A model generated the notes under the pieces. That model worked only from the letters and a program-made list of their open reading frames with translations, ran no database searches and had not been told where the DNA came from. Positions 51,304 to 60,892 of a stretch of 64,000 nt of DNA are shown here, piece after piece. The DNA lies in the NCBI RefSeq assembly GCF_002067035.1, contig NZ_MVQB01000028.1:29589-93588 (forward strand). Reading direction: 5' to 3'. The translations under genes were made by a program, and so were the position numbers. Source of the DNA: Methanoregula sp. PtaB.Bin085. GTDB lineage: Archaea > Halobacteriota > Methanomicrobia > Methanomicrobiales > Methanospirillaceae. Each line of letters starts with the position of its first letter. Position 1 is the first letter of the stretch.

Positions 51304-52254
51304 CTACCGTCGATCCGGATCCGGGACATCCCGGGAGGGCCCGTCTGCGCTCCCTTCAAGCCACCAGTCGATCAGCGCCCGGGAGATGCTCAGTTTTTCC
51401 GGTATGCGGGGAAGATGTTCGCGATCGAACCAGGACGCTGATTCGAGCTCGCGGGGATCGACAGTCAGCTCGCCGCCCGCATATTCTGCGGTGAAACCGA
51501 TCATCAGGGAGTCGGGGAATGGCCATGGTTCGCTGCCGAAATACCGGATATTCCTGACTGATATCCCGGTCTCCTCCATCACTTCACGCCGCAGCGCATG
51601 CTCGAGGTTCTCACCGGGCTCAACAAAACCCGCGATAAGGCCGAACATGCCGGACGGAAAACGCGATGACCGGGCAAGCAGGATCCGGTCGCCGCGCCGG
51701 ATGAGGGCGATGATGGCAGGGGAAATGCGGGGGTACGTAACGAGTCCGCAGGAAGGGCACTCTTTTGCCCGTTCGGCCGGCACGGGCAGGGTTTTTGCCC
51801 CGCACCGGCCGCAGAACCGCGTGTTCCGGTCAAATGCGACCATCCGCACGGCAAAAGATGCAATGGCCATTTCCTCGTCCGGGATACGGAGGTAGAGATC
51901 GCGGATACGCGTGAACTGCCAGTCATCCGGCACCGCTGCCTGATCCCTCACACAACCGGCATAGCAGGGGACTGCTCCCCGCAGGCCAAGGTAGAGGCGG
52001 TCTCCGGGCATCAGAGTGTCGCGGAAAGGATCCTCCGGGACCACCGCGGCCGGGCACGGCCTGATCCTGAGAGCCACCTCCTCACCATGGACAAAAACCC
52101 ACCATGCATCCTGCGGGACCTTTTCAGGCTCCGGGAAGACTGCAAGAAGGGAGTCTGCTGAGAGTTTTCCTGTATGTTCCAGGCCGTCTTCCCCCTGTGT
52201 GGTGTATGTACATATTTGAGGGCAGCCCAGAAAAAATGATGAGGTTGTGAACAT
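51304..52254 (-). CDS. nudC: NAD+ diphosphatase NudC (Nudix)
   Basis: 316 residues. A four-cysteine zinc ribbon CGRCGAKTLP...CPSCG precedes the Nudix box G-x5-E-x7-REVMEETGI (GFVEPGENLEHALRREVMEE) and the C-terminal SQ-like EPWPFPDSLM motif. NudC splits NAD(H) to AMP and NMN, and can remove NAD caps from RNA in some organisms. The N-terminal 90 residues are the usual variable domain. Divergent with the histidine kinase at 52413, with 158 bp between start codons. Confidence 0.92.
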   Translation of the reverse strand: MFTTSSFFLGCPQICTYTTQGEDGLEHTGKLSADSLLAVFPEPEKVPQDAWWVFVHGEEVALRIRPCPAAVVPEDPFRDTLMPGDRLYLGLRGAVPCYAGCVRDQAAVPDDWQFTRIRDLYLRIPDEEMAIASFAVRMVAFDRNTRFCGRCGAKTLPVPAERAKECPSCGLVTYPRISPAIIALIRRGDRILLARSSRFPSGMFGLIAGFVEPGENLEHALRREVMEETGISVRNIRYFGSEPWPFPDSLMIGFTAEYAGGELTVDPRELESASWFDREHLPRIPEKLSISRALIDWWLEGSADGPSRDVPDPDRR

Positions 52255-52412
52255 GCGTTTGGTATTCCTGTTCTGCCCATTGAACTTTTACGCTGCAGGA
52301 AGGTATCCTCCACGCCTGATTCTCCCAAAAAACAGATTCCGTGTACATTGTACGGAAAAATTTGTACGGAAAAACAGGCTCAAATACCAGATCGGATAAA
52401 ATCACTGATCGG

Positions 52413-55208
52413 ATGATTTCAATCCTGTATGTAGACGATGAACCGGGGCTGCTCGAGCTTGGCCGGATATTCCTTGAGCAGTCCGGTGAGTTCAGGGTTG
52501 ACACCGTTGAATCCGGCGAGGAAGCACTCGCCCGGATCGGCAAGAACCATTACGACGCGGTTATCTCCGATTATATGATGCCCGGCATGGACGGGATCAG
52601 CCTGCTGAAGACAATCCGCAGGGAGTGCCCGGACCTCCCGTTCATCCTTTTCACCGGAAGGGGCCGGGAGGATGTGGTCATCGAAGCCGTGAACAACGGC
52701 GTGGATTTTTACCTCCAGAAGGGGGGGGATCCCAGGGCCCAGTTCGTGGAGCTGATGCACAAGGTCCGCCAGGCGGTTGATAAAAAACAGGCCGAGCGCG
52801 ACCTGTTCGAATCGGAAAAACGCCTCACTGATATCATCAATTTTCTGCCCGATGCAACCTTTGCAATCGACAGCAACGGCCGGGTGATCGCGTGGAACCG
52901 GGCCATCGAGAATCTCACCGGGATCTCCGCTGCCGACATGATCGGGAAGGGGAATTACGAGTATGCGATCCCGTTTTACGGTGAACGCCGGCCAATCCTG
53001 ATCGACCTTATCTTTGAACCGGACGAGAAGATACAGCGACAGTATTCCGGCATCCGCCGCGAGAACGACGTCCTGATCGCAGAGAGCGACCTCCCCCGCC
53101 CGCGGGGAAAGCAGCTGACGATCATGGGAACGGCAAGCCCGCTCTACGATCGCGAGGGGAACCGCGCGGGCGCCATAGAGTCGATCCGCGATATCACGGC
53201 CCGGAAACTGGCAGAGGATGAACTCCGGGCCGCATACGAGGAGATACGGACTACCGAAGAGGAACTCCGCCAGCAGTACGATATCATCTCCCAAAACGAG
53301 CAGGCACTCAGAGACAGCGAGGAGAAGTACCGGACACTCGTCGAGAACAGTCACGATATCATCTACATTTACCGGAACGACCGTATCCTCGTCATCAACC
53401 GCCGCGGCCCGGAAGTCCTCGGGTACACTGAGGAGGAATTCAAATCCATGTCTATCTGGGACCTTGTCCACCCGGACGACCGCAACAGGCTGATCCAGCG
53501 GAGCAGGGCCCGGATAGGGGGGGCGGATATTCCCCCCGACTACACAACGCGAGTCATAACGAAATCCGGCAGGGTTATCCCGATGGACCTGATCGCGGTG
53601 CTGATCACCTACCGTGGCGAACCCGCAATCATGGGGATCGGCCGGGACGTGACGGAACGCGAAGAACTCATCAGCAGCATGGCGAGGAAGACGAAGGTCC
53701 TCACCATCATCAACCGGATAGTCCAGATCGCAGGCCGGAAACAGGACATGGGCGAACTGATGGATACTGCACTCTCATCGATCCTGGACCTGCTGGAGTA
53801 CGATGCCGGCGCCATCTACCTCATCGATCCGGGAAATACGACTGCCCGGATTGCCCGTTCGCTGAACATGCCGCCGGATTTTTTCCGTACTGTCGATACG
53901 GTGAATATCCGCGATCAGCCGTTTGCACAGGTCTTTGTCGAAGGCCGCATGCTGGTCAGCGAAGATTTCGGGACCACCAATCCGGATCTTGCTGAAAAGT
54001 TCGGGATCCGGTCGTTTGCAAGCGTCCCCGTCATTGCAGGGGATCATATTACCGGCGCCCTGAACGTTGCCGGTGCCGCGCGGACAGAGATCTCATCGGA
54101 CGAGCGGGAGGTCCTGCAGACCATCGGGAAAGAACTTGGCAGCGCCCTCGAACGAATGAAGACCGAGGCTGCGCTGCTGGAGAGTGAGCGCAAGTACCGC
54201 TCCATCATCGACAATGTTCAGGATATGATCTACCGCACGGATCTTGACGGCAGGATCACCATGATCAGCCCTGCCGGAGCAAAACGCGCCGGCTTTGATT
54301 CTCCCGAAGAAATGATCGGCCTCAACATCGCTCATACCCTGTACGCCGATCCGCAGGAACGCAGGCGTTTCCTTGCGATCCTGGAAAAGAACGGTTCGGT
54401 CACCGAGTATCCGCTGGTTCTCCGCGATCGTTCCGGCCAGACGTTCCATGGAACGGCAAGCAGCCACCTGTATTCCAATGCAGAGGGGAAGGTGCTCGGC
54501 GTCGAAGGGATCATCCATGATGTCACCCACGTCAGGCAGGCAGAAGAGGCGCTCCGGGAGGCCAACAGGAAGCTCAACCTGTTAAACAGCATCACCCGCC
54601 ATGATGTCGCAAACCAGCTGACGGTCCTGCAGGGATATATCCAGCTTGCCAGGGTGAGGAATCCTGACCCGATTATCAGTGATTTCCTCCGGAAGATCGA
54701 AGGCGTGGCCGATACCATTGCGCGGCAGATCGAGTTCTCAAAGACGTACCAGGAACTCGGCGAGCAGGCCCCGGACTGGTTTTTCCTTGACGATATCTTT
54801 GCAAAAACAAAACCAAAGGACATCCTCTTCTCAAGCTCATGCGCCGGCATCGAGATCTATGCCGACCCGATGCTCGAGAAGGTGTTTGCCAACCTGTTTG
54901 GCAATTCCGTGATGCATGGCGAACGGGTGACCCGGATTACGGTTCGCTGCGAACCGGCAGGTGAAGACCTGATCATCCTGGTGGAAGACAACGGAATCGG
55001 GATCCCCCTTGACCTCAAGCAGAAGATCTTCAAGAAGGGTTTTGGGAAGAATACCGGTTTTGGCCTCTTCCTTGCCCGCGAGATCCTCGCGATAACAGGC
55101 ATCATGATCCACGAAACCGGGACCCATGGCAGGGGATCACGGTTCGAGATCCTCGTACCGAAAGGCGGGTTCAGGTCGCGTAGTGATAATCCGGGCAGGA
55201 GACCATGA
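52413..55208 (+). CDS. Multidomain histidine kinase (receiver-PAS-PAS-GAF-PAS-kinase)
   Basis: 931 residues from ATG 52413 (MISILYVDDEP). Order: receiver (1-120; phospho-Asp in VISDYMMPGMDG, lysine in the DFYLQKG region), PAS (about 135-260), PAS (about 310-425), GAF (about 440-590), PAS (about 600-720), HisKA-type helix with phospho-accepting H730 in SITRHDVANQLTVL, and HATPase (N-box FGNSVMH, G1 DNGIGIP, G2 GFGLFLAREI). No membrane helix, so it is a cytosolic sensor. It can both receive and send phosphate, typical of methanogen hybrid kinases. Signal unknown. Confidence 0.92.
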   Translation: MISILYVDDEPGLLELGRIFLEQSGEFRVDTVESGEEALARIGKNHYDAVISDYMMPGMDGISLLKTIRRECPDLPFILFTGRGREDVVIEAVNNGVDFYLQKGGDPRAQFVELMHKVRQAVDKKQAERDLFESEKRLTDIINFLPDATFAIDSNGRVIAWNRAIENLTGISAADMIGKGNYEYAIPFYGERRPILIDLIFEPDEKIQRQYSGIRRENDVLIAESDLPRPRGKQLTIMGTASPLYDREGNRAGAIESIRDITARKLAEDELRAAYEEIRTTEEELRQQYDIISQNEQALRDSEEKYRTLVENSHDIIYIYRNDRILVINRRGPEVLGYTEEEFKSMSIWDLVHPDDRNRLIQRSRARIGGADIPPDYTTRVITKSGRVIPMDLIAVLITYRGEPAIMGIGRDVTEREELISSMARKTKVLTIINRIVQIAGRKQDMGELMDTALSSILDLLEYDAGAIYLIDPGNTTARIARSLNMPPDFFRTVDTVNIRDQPFAQVFVEGRMLVSEDFGTTNPDLAEKFGIRSFASVPVIAGDHITGALNVAGAARTEISSDEREVLQTIGKELGSALERMKTEAALLESERKYRSIIDNVQDMIYRTDLDGRITMISPAGAKRAGFDSPEEMIGLNIAHTLYADPQERRRFLAILEKNGSVTEYPLVLRDRSGQTFHGTASSHLYSNAEGKVLGVEGIIHDVTHVRQAEEALREANRKLNLLNSITRHDVANQLTVLQGYIQLARVRNPDPIISDFLRKIEGVADTIARQIEFSKTYQELGEQAPDWFFLDDIFAKTKPKDILFSSSCAGIEIYADPMLEKVFANLFGNSVMHGERVTRITVRCEPAGEDLIILVEDNGIGIPLDLKQKIFKKGFGKNTGFGLFLAREILAITGIMIHETGTHGRGSRFEILVPKGGFRSRSDNPGRRP

Positions 55209-55326
55209 CTGCGGATGCCGGTCTGTGACACACGCGAGTGAAGCACGTCCGCGGTGATCAGTTCGTCGAACGGATACCGGTTCCCTGCACCCGGCTTATT
55301 GATAAGAGACAAGCGCCAATGAGCAG

Positions 55327-56289
55327 ATGATACGCATGGGCTATACGATAACGCTGATCTCAACCGATGAGAGGGAGCGTCTCATGGAGGAACTCATGCC
55401 GAGGGTCCTGTACGAGATCAAGTCCGACCTGTACGGATGCTGCATCAAACTGATCACCGACGACCATGCAACGAAAGACACCTGGGCGGAAAACTTTTAT
55501 TCTATCTCCCAGAGTATCCGCTCGCATGGCCGGCTCGTTGTTTTTACCAGCGATGCATTCGGGCCCGATACGGTCCTGTTCGACGCAATGTCCCGGACAG
55601 CGTTTCTCTTCAACTTCACGTATTACGGCTGGATCAAATCCCTCGCGCTCAGCCTTGCCGGTGACATCCTCGAGGATTTCCATGGGATCTACTCCATGCA
55701 CGGTGCCTGCGTGGATATCGGGGGAAAAGGCATCTGCCTCATCGGGGCGCCAAAGGCAGGGAAGACAACACAGACGTACGGCCTGCTGCAGGACGCAGGA
55801 ACCCGTATCGTTGCCGATGACTGGTTCTTTTCACGGGCGTACGGGACGGATATCCTTGCCTACAGTTCGGAGAAGAACTTTTATATCGGGGATGACCTGG
55901 GCACGATCTGGAAACAGTTCGGCGGGCTCGTGCCGGAAGGCTCCTACGACCATAACGGGCGGGCGGTAGCCGATATCCGGAGGGTTATCGGGAAGGGGAG
56001 GATCCTGCCGATGACCACGCTGAAAACAATCATCGTGCTGAAGCGTGACCCTGCCGATCCCGTGATCTCGCGGACGCTCGATCCCGAGACCGGCCTGAAA
56101 CTCTTTATCAGCAACAATTACTTCAACCCCCATCTTCTCGTCAGCAATCCCTTCAAGACCCGGATCCGGAACCGGTACGTATCCGGGCTGCTGAACCGCA
56201 CCACGGCATACCTGGTCAATACGACCGGCACACCCCGGGAAACCCAGAAGATGATCCGGTCGCTTGTCGGGATTCCCCAGAGCGAATGA
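55327..56289 (+). CDS. HPr-kinase-like P-loop protein
   Basis: 320 residues. The N-terminal 110 form an unknown alpha/beta domain. Then comes a kinase-like part: HGACVDIGGKGICLIGAPKAGKTTQT contains H125 and the Walker A loop (140-148), and IVADDWFF supplies the acidic pair (D164-D165) as in HPr kinase/phosphorylase. A C-terminal helical region ends with LVGIPQSE. Archaea of this type lack the sugar phosphotransferase system and HPr, so the substrate must differ. Relatives phosphorylate small molecules or proteins in unknown systems. It begins 118 bp after the histidine kinase, so a shared role is possible but not shown. Confidence 0.75.
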   Translation: MIRMGYTITLISTDERERLMEELMPRVLYEIKSDLYGCCIKLITDDHATKDTWAENFYSISQSIRSHGRLVVFTSDAFGPDTVLFDAMSRTAFLFNFTYYGWIKSLALSLAGDILEDFHGIYSMHGACVDIGGKGICLIGAPKAGKTTQTYGLLQDAGTRIVADDWFFSRAYGTDILAYSSEKNFYIGDDLGTIWKQFGGLVPEGSYDHNGRAVADIRRVIGKGRILPMTTLKTIIVLKRDPADPVISRTLDPETGLKLFISNNYFNPHLLVSNPFKTRIRNRYVSGLLNRTTAYLVNTTGTPRETQKMIRSLVGIPQSE

Positions 56290-56303
56290 AAAAGAGTATT
56301 CGA

Positions 56304-56822
56304 TCAGGCCGGCGGTGTGTGCCGGGCTGATGCCTCATCCCTTTTCCGGTACAGACGCCAGAGAAGGGCCAGCAGACAGAGGGGGTACAGAAGATCCGGC
56401 CATATCACAGGTCCGGCATTTTCACGGAGAAATCGCCGTGCACCACCATCTCATAGACATGCCCCAGACCCGCGGCGACAGAGAACAATCCCATACCAGG
56501 GATCGTGGCCGTCCAGAAACCGGTGTCGCGGATCTTCAGGCACAGGATCAATGATCTGCATCGATGCGTCCCACATCCCGACCTTGCGCTGGAACGGGCT
56601 TCCTGCAGGCCATCCGATCGAAGCAGCAACCCTGTCTGCAGCGAAGAGACGGCCCATCGCCGCATACACACAGCCGAAACCGAGGCCGATCACGATCTGC
56701 CGCATGAAGAAAGGCCCGATCGCCTGCGGACCGTGCAGATCCTTTGCCTTCACGTGGATGATACCGGCAACGACTGCAACGACAGGCAGGAAGAACGGCC
56801 AGACGAGTTCGCCAATGCTCAG
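56304..56822 (-). pseudogene. DUF6790-like membrane protein with two frameshifts
   Basis: Joining three frames on the minus strand gives one recognisable protein. Frame 1 (56822 to about 56555) has ELVWPFFLPVVAVVAG, then FAADRVAASIGWPAGSPFQ. Frame 2 continues ILCLKIRDTGFWTATIPG through GHVYEMVVHGDFSVK. Frame 3 ends NAGPVIWPDLLYPLCLLAL and stops at 56304. The frame changes lie near 56540 and in an AAAA run near 56412. No clear ATG exists; the best position reads CTG. The pieces match the DUF6790 membrane family in order. A real pseudogene is likely, though one homopolymer shift could be a sequencing error. Confidence 0.7.
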
Positions 56823-57072
56823 GCAATTGTCTGGCGGCGATGCCTGATACGGTTGAGGGAAATTCCCGCGGGAACAGACCATTTCAGGATCAGGTTGTCT
56901 GCTGCCGGGCGGGATTACCCTGAGGAGAACACCCGCAGGGACTGCCGGCCGGGCAGGGCGTTTTCCCCGGCGTAAGCAGACGCGGATGTGTCTTTCCCGA
57001 AATGATATGTGCAGATTTCCGATCCCTGCACTACCCGATTCTGACCGGAAAAAAGGGGGCAAATCGTGCCGT

Positions 57073-57864
57073 TCAGTTTCTTCGTGCCGCCTCAATCGCG
57101 TCCTGCTCATCGAAATATTTCTCGAGCCAGTCAAGGGTCTCGATATCCACGTCCGCGAAGGTGTGCTCGCCAAACTCGAACGGGTTGTCCATGTCCCCGA
57201 TCAGGAGGAGGAGACCGATCAGCATGCTGCATACTACGAAAAAGACCAGAGTCGCCTCAGGGAGGGGATCGATCTTCACGAACATCAGCAGGAGAATGAC
57301 GCTGCCGGTTGCGATCTCGGCAAGTGCGTACGCGGCAGGGATGAAATCGGTCCGGATGATGACATCGACCCGGTTTGTCATCTTGTCAAGGGTCCCGAGT
57401 TCATTGCGCAGCTTGGCGATCAACGGCGGGGCAACATTGGCATAGGCGAGCGTCCGGATGTCGTTGTTGACCTTATCCATCTCGCGGTTGATGTCGGCAA
57501 GGTTCCAGCAGTTCTCCTTAAAACACCGGTTCATCTCCCTGAGCAGGTCCCGGACATGTGCCCGGAAGATCCGGGCCGGCTCCTGGTCGGTGAGCGGGAG
57601 GACACGGCTGTCGTTGTACAGGGCTTTTAAGGCGGCAGCCAGATCGCCGCCGGTCTTCTCGCTCTCCTTGAAGTCGGTGAAGGTCCCTGTGAAGATGATC
57701 GCGATGGTGAAAACGGCGCCGGTAATGAAGGCCCCCACCACCGGGTTGATCGGCACGGTATCGTACCCGAGAATATCGATGGCGGTCCTCGGGATGAGGA
57801 GGACGATCGTGATCAGGATTGCCTTGATCATGATGCCGTATTTCTTTCTGGTTTCCAGCTCCAT
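57073..57864 (-). CDS. DUF4239/bestrophin-like membrane protein
   Basis: 263 residues with two membrane helices near the N-terminus (about 11-32 and 42-62), a long central helical region (about 70-175) with conserved polar residues, and two further helices (about 182-202 and 206-226) ending LLLIGDMDNPFEFG. That DNPF end and the overall layout resemble the DUF4239 bestrophin-like family of possible ion channels. Similarity by eye only. Function unknown; in the same direction as the downstream ArcS-like gene's neighbour, but transcribed separately. Confidence 0.6.
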   Translation of the reverse strand: MELETRKKYGIMIKAILITIVLLIPRTAIDILGYDTVPINPVVGAFITGAVFTIAIIFTGTFTDFKESEKTGGDLAAALKALYNDSRVLPLTDQEPARIFRAHVRDLLREMNRCFKENCWNLADINREMDKVNNDIRTLAYANVAPPLIAKLRNELGTLDKMTNRVDVIIRTDFIPAAYALAEIATGSVILLLMFVKIDPLPEATLVFFVVCSMLIGLLLLIGDMDNPFEFGEHTFADVDIETLDWLEKYFDEQDAIEAARRN

Positions 57865-57917
57865 GGATCATGGTTGGATGCACGGGGATATAGGCGGATC
57901 GCCTGGAAGATGCAGGA

Positions 57918-58568
57918 TCAGGTTTTCCCCGATTTCTCAAGCCCGTTCCGGAACAGGATGAGACGGTCGCAGAATTCACCGAGATACTCCCCCATGGAGA
58001 GGCTCCCCTCCTCGAAGACGCAGTCCCCCTCCTCGATGACCTTATCGATCATGTCCCGGCTCGGGAGGACCATGTCGAAGGGTACGCCGGACTTTTCCGC
58101 TCCACGGATCAGCGCCTGCCGGAACAGGCCGATACAGTACGCGATCCGGTACGTATACAGGTGGCGGGTTTTCTCAAGGTACCCGGCAATACGGTCTGTC
58201 TCAATCCGGAGAAAATCATCGAGGACTTTTTTGTCTTTGCACTTCCCGAGCATGTAGTGGTAATGGGCGTACGGGTACATCTCCTCGAGCTCGGCCGGGA
58301 CGATCCCGCAGGTTCCGAAGATCACGATATGGTACTGGTCCGGTTGTAAAACCTGCCCGATGACCGACCGTATCAGCTGGTGGCTGGGGCTCGCGCTGTA
58401 GGGTTTCCGCACAGCGCAGGGCATAAAGATCGCAATCTCCCTTGGGGAGACATCATACTCATCGATGATGTACCGGTACGATTTCTCGAACTCCTGCAGG
58501 TAGAACGGCGGATCGGTCAGCATCCCGTCCTTTGCCTTCCCCGTACCAGGATCCCTGCAGTCCCCCAT
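57918..58568 (-). CDS. ArcS-like protein (DUF5591 lysine-transfer core)
   Basis: 216 residues. The motif PCAVRKPYSASPSH matches PCx3KPYx2Sx2H, the catalytic core of archaeosine synthase ArcS, which attaches lysine to preQ0 in tRNA. FGTCGIVPAELEEMYPYAHYHY is the next conserved block. Complete ArcS has further TGT-like and PUA domains, which are missing here, so this is a stand-alone core. RaSEA, which acts next, is encoded at 15212-16198. An alternative N-terminal ATG at 58523 would drop a non-conserved segment. Confidence in the domain is higher than in the exact role. Confidence 0.8.
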   Translation of the reverse strand: MGDCRDPGTGKAKDGMLTDPPFYLQEFEKSYRYIIDEYDVSPREIAIFMPCAVRKPYSASPSHQLIRSVIGQVLQPDQYHIVIFGTCGIVPAELEEMYPYAHYHYMLGKCKDKKVLDDFLRIETDRIAGYLEKTRHLYTYRIAYCIGLFRQALIRGAEKSGVPFDMVLPSRDMIDKVIEEGDCVFEEGSLSMGEYLGEFCDRLILFRNGLEKSGKT

Positions 58569-58701
58569 GATCGATCCAGATCAGTTTGTCGCCGCCATGC
58601 AAAGAAAGGATCGCAGAAGAACAGGCAGGAAGGATTCAGGTCCGCGATAAAAACCATAAATTCTTTAATATAATGCACTAATGGTCCGGGACAGGTGAAC
58701 A

Positions 58702-60552
58702 ATGGTACTTCTGGAACTGTTTGTCGTATCGTTCATGATCGTCGCAGTCCTGTTCGTCCTCTGGTTTTTCATTGCCGGGTTTGCACTCGTGCGCGACGAT
58801 GACGTGGGTATCGTGACCCGGAAGATGTTCGGGCCTACGCTCCCGCAGGGGCAGATCATTGCAACGAAAGGCGAGGTCGGCGTCCAGGCCGATATCCTGA
58901 TGCCGGGACTCTACTGGATGATCCCGATCATATGGAAGATCGAGAAGGCACCGGTGACCAAGATCAGGCCGGGATTCCTCGGCGTTGTCGAGTCGATTGA
59001 AGGAAAGCCGATTGCAACCGGCCGGCTTCTGGCCGATGAAGTGCCCTGCAACTCGTTCCAGGACGCGAAGGCGTTCCTGAATAACGGGGGGTGCAAGGGC
59101 CCGCAGGTGGACACCCTCCGGCCCGGTACCTACCGTATCAACACGAAGGTCTTCCGGATCCAGGAGGTCCCGGCAACCGAAGTAGGACGGGAACAGGTCG
59201 GCATCGCGATCGCGCTCGACGGGATCCCCCTCCCGAGCGGCTATAACGTTGCACCCGAACCGGAGGGCGACCACAAGCATTTCCAGGACGGGCAGGCATT
59301 CATCCGCAATGGCGGCTACCGCGGCCCGCAGCTGGAGACGCTCCAGCCGGGGGAATATTACATCAACCCGCTCCTCTTCAACATCGCAATGACTGACGTT
59401 GCCATCGTTCCCCCGGGGTACGTCGCGGTCATCATCTCCAGTGTGGGAAAGGAACTTGAAAAACCGCAGAAGAAGGCCCCGGCCATCACCGAGCAGCCAA
59501 CCCTCGGCCAGCCGGTCCACGACCATGCCGAGACCCCGCTCATCACGAGCAAGAGCGAGCGCGGCATCCTGATGGAACCGGTAGCCCCGGGCAAGTACAA
59601 TCTGAACACCATCGCGTACCGGGCAGAGATCGTCCCGACGAGTGCCATCACCATTGACTGGGGCGAGAAGAATATCGTGCGCGAGACACGTCCCTATTTG
59701 CAGGGAAAAGCGGAAACCCCCGTATCCTCAAAAGTCTCCGAGTTCTTTGCGTACAGCCAGCTCAAGTTCACCTCAAAGGACGGGTTCCAGCTGGAGGTGG
59801 AGGTCCGGCTCATCATCCGCATCCCCCCGGTGAATGCACCCTACGTCATCGCACGGTTCGGGACGGTCACGAACCTGATCGAGCAGGTGGCCCACCCGCT
59901 CATCGACTCTTCCTTCCGGAACGAGGCCGGCGACCGGGCGGCAATGGACTTCGTCCACAGCCGCTCGATGATCCAGTCGGCAGCACTTGAAAAAGTCAGG
60001 AAGGAGTTCACGAGTTATCACGTGGAAGTGCAGGGACTCCTGATTGCGTACATCAAGGTTGACGAGAAACTGCTCGAGACCCAGACGAAGAAGGAGATCG
60101 CGGTCCAGCAGCAGCAGCAGTACGAGCAGGAGGCCAAGGCACAGGAGCGCCGGATCGCGGTTGCCGAGAAGACTGCACGGGCCGACAAGCAGACCGATGT
60201 CATCGCGGCAAAACTCTCCATCGATATCGCAACGGACAAGGCTGAGGCCATGAGGAAGGAAGCCGAGGGTATCCGCGACGCAACGAAGACCAAGGCGGAC
60301 GGGGCAGCGTACGAGGCACAGAAGGTTGGGGAAGGAACCGCCGCGGCCTACAAGGCGCAGACGGACGTTCTCGGGCCGGAGCGTATCGCTGCCATCAAGC
60401 TCATCCAGGAAGTTGCAGCGGGCAACATCACGATAACGCCGAACGTGCTCGTTACCGGAGGAGAGGCCGGGCAGGGCAGCAACCTGTTCAACGCCATCCT
60501 TGCTTCGTGGCTCACAAAAGAGACCCCGCAGAAACCAGAGATAAGGAAATAA
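58702..60552 (+). CDS. SPFH/flotillin-like membrane protein with internal repeats
   Basis: 616 residues. One N-terminal membrane helix (about 5-30) anchors it. Residues about 60-330 have three related modules (each with a GPQ..TL.PG.Y.IN-type segment and an acidic/proline turn). An SPFH domain (about 330-450) follows, then a long charged coiled coil (about 455-545, including QQQQQYEQEAKAQERRIAV), and a C-terminal helical tail. Flotillin-like proteins organise membrane microdomains. The promoter shows TTTAATATAATG about 30 bp before the ATG, and AGGTGAAC as Shine-Dalgarno. Confidence 0.88.
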   Translation: MVLLELFVVSFMIVAVLFVLWFFIAGFALVRDDDVGIVTRKMFGPTLPQGQIIATKGEVGVQADILMPGLYWMIPIIWKIEKAPVTKIRPGFLGVVESIEGKPIATGRLLADEVPCNSFQDAKAFLNNGGCKGPQVDTLRPGTYRINTKVFRIQEVPATEVGREQVGIAIALDGIPLPSGYNVAPEPEGDHKHFQDGQAFIRNGGYRGPQLETLQPGEYYINPLLFNIAMTDVAIVPPGYVAVIISSVGKELEKPQKKAPAITEQPTLGQPVHDHAETPLITSKSERGILMEPVAPGKYNLNTIAYRAEIVPTSAITIDWGEKNIVRETRPYLQGKAETPVSSKVSEFFAYSQLKFTSKDGFQLEVEVRLIIRIPPVNAPYVIARFGTVTNLIEQVAHPLIDSSFRNEAGDRAAMDFVHSRSMIQSAALEKVRKEFTSYHVEVQGLLIAYIKVDEKLLETQTKKEIAVQQQQQYEQEAKAQERRIAVAEKTARADKQTDVIAAKLSIDIATDKAEAMRKEAEGIRDATKTKADGAAYEAQKVGEGTAAAYKAQTDVLGPERIAAIKLIQEVAAGNITITPNVLVTGGEAGQGSNLFNAILASWLTKETPQKPEIRK

Positions 60553-60892
60553 TTACTCTGGAGAAAACCTTCCGGCAACGCGCTCATTGGAGTTATGAGC
60601 ATGACCCCATCCCTCCCCCGGGGGGAGGTAGAACATGGGGGCAAGCCCCCCGAACCGGTGAGAGATCATCCGGCCTCGAACAGGTAAAGGGGACATCTGC
60701 CGGCCTTCGACCCTATATCCTGTCATTTTTTTATGCCCTTCTGCTGCCAGGCTCCACGGGGCGAGGGTCGGCCGCCCCCGGGCGTCCGTGGTCCCATCAC
60801 TATCCAATACCAGCCCCTCCAGGTTTTCAACAGAGCCGGAATAATCGTTTTCAATTCCCACAGGAGCACGGCCGTTTGCCGGGTTCCGTGGA
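60553..60892. other. Intergenic region largely occupied by repeat copy C
   Basis: 340 bp between the SPFH gene and the end of the PAS kinase. The repeat is described separately and nothing else is evident. The first bases after the SPFH stop already belong to the repeat. Confidence 0.55.
60556..60880. repeat. GC-rich intergenic repeat, copy C
   Basis: Begins with CTCTGGAGAAAACCTTCC, as in copy B. Hairpins: GCTCAT...ATGAGC (about 60582-60600), CTCCCCCGGGGGGAG, and GGGGGC-AA-GCCCCC (60637-60650), the last also in copy A. A 24-bp block at 60786-60809 is 20/24 identical to copy B. The right end is not clearly defined. Confidence 0.6.
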
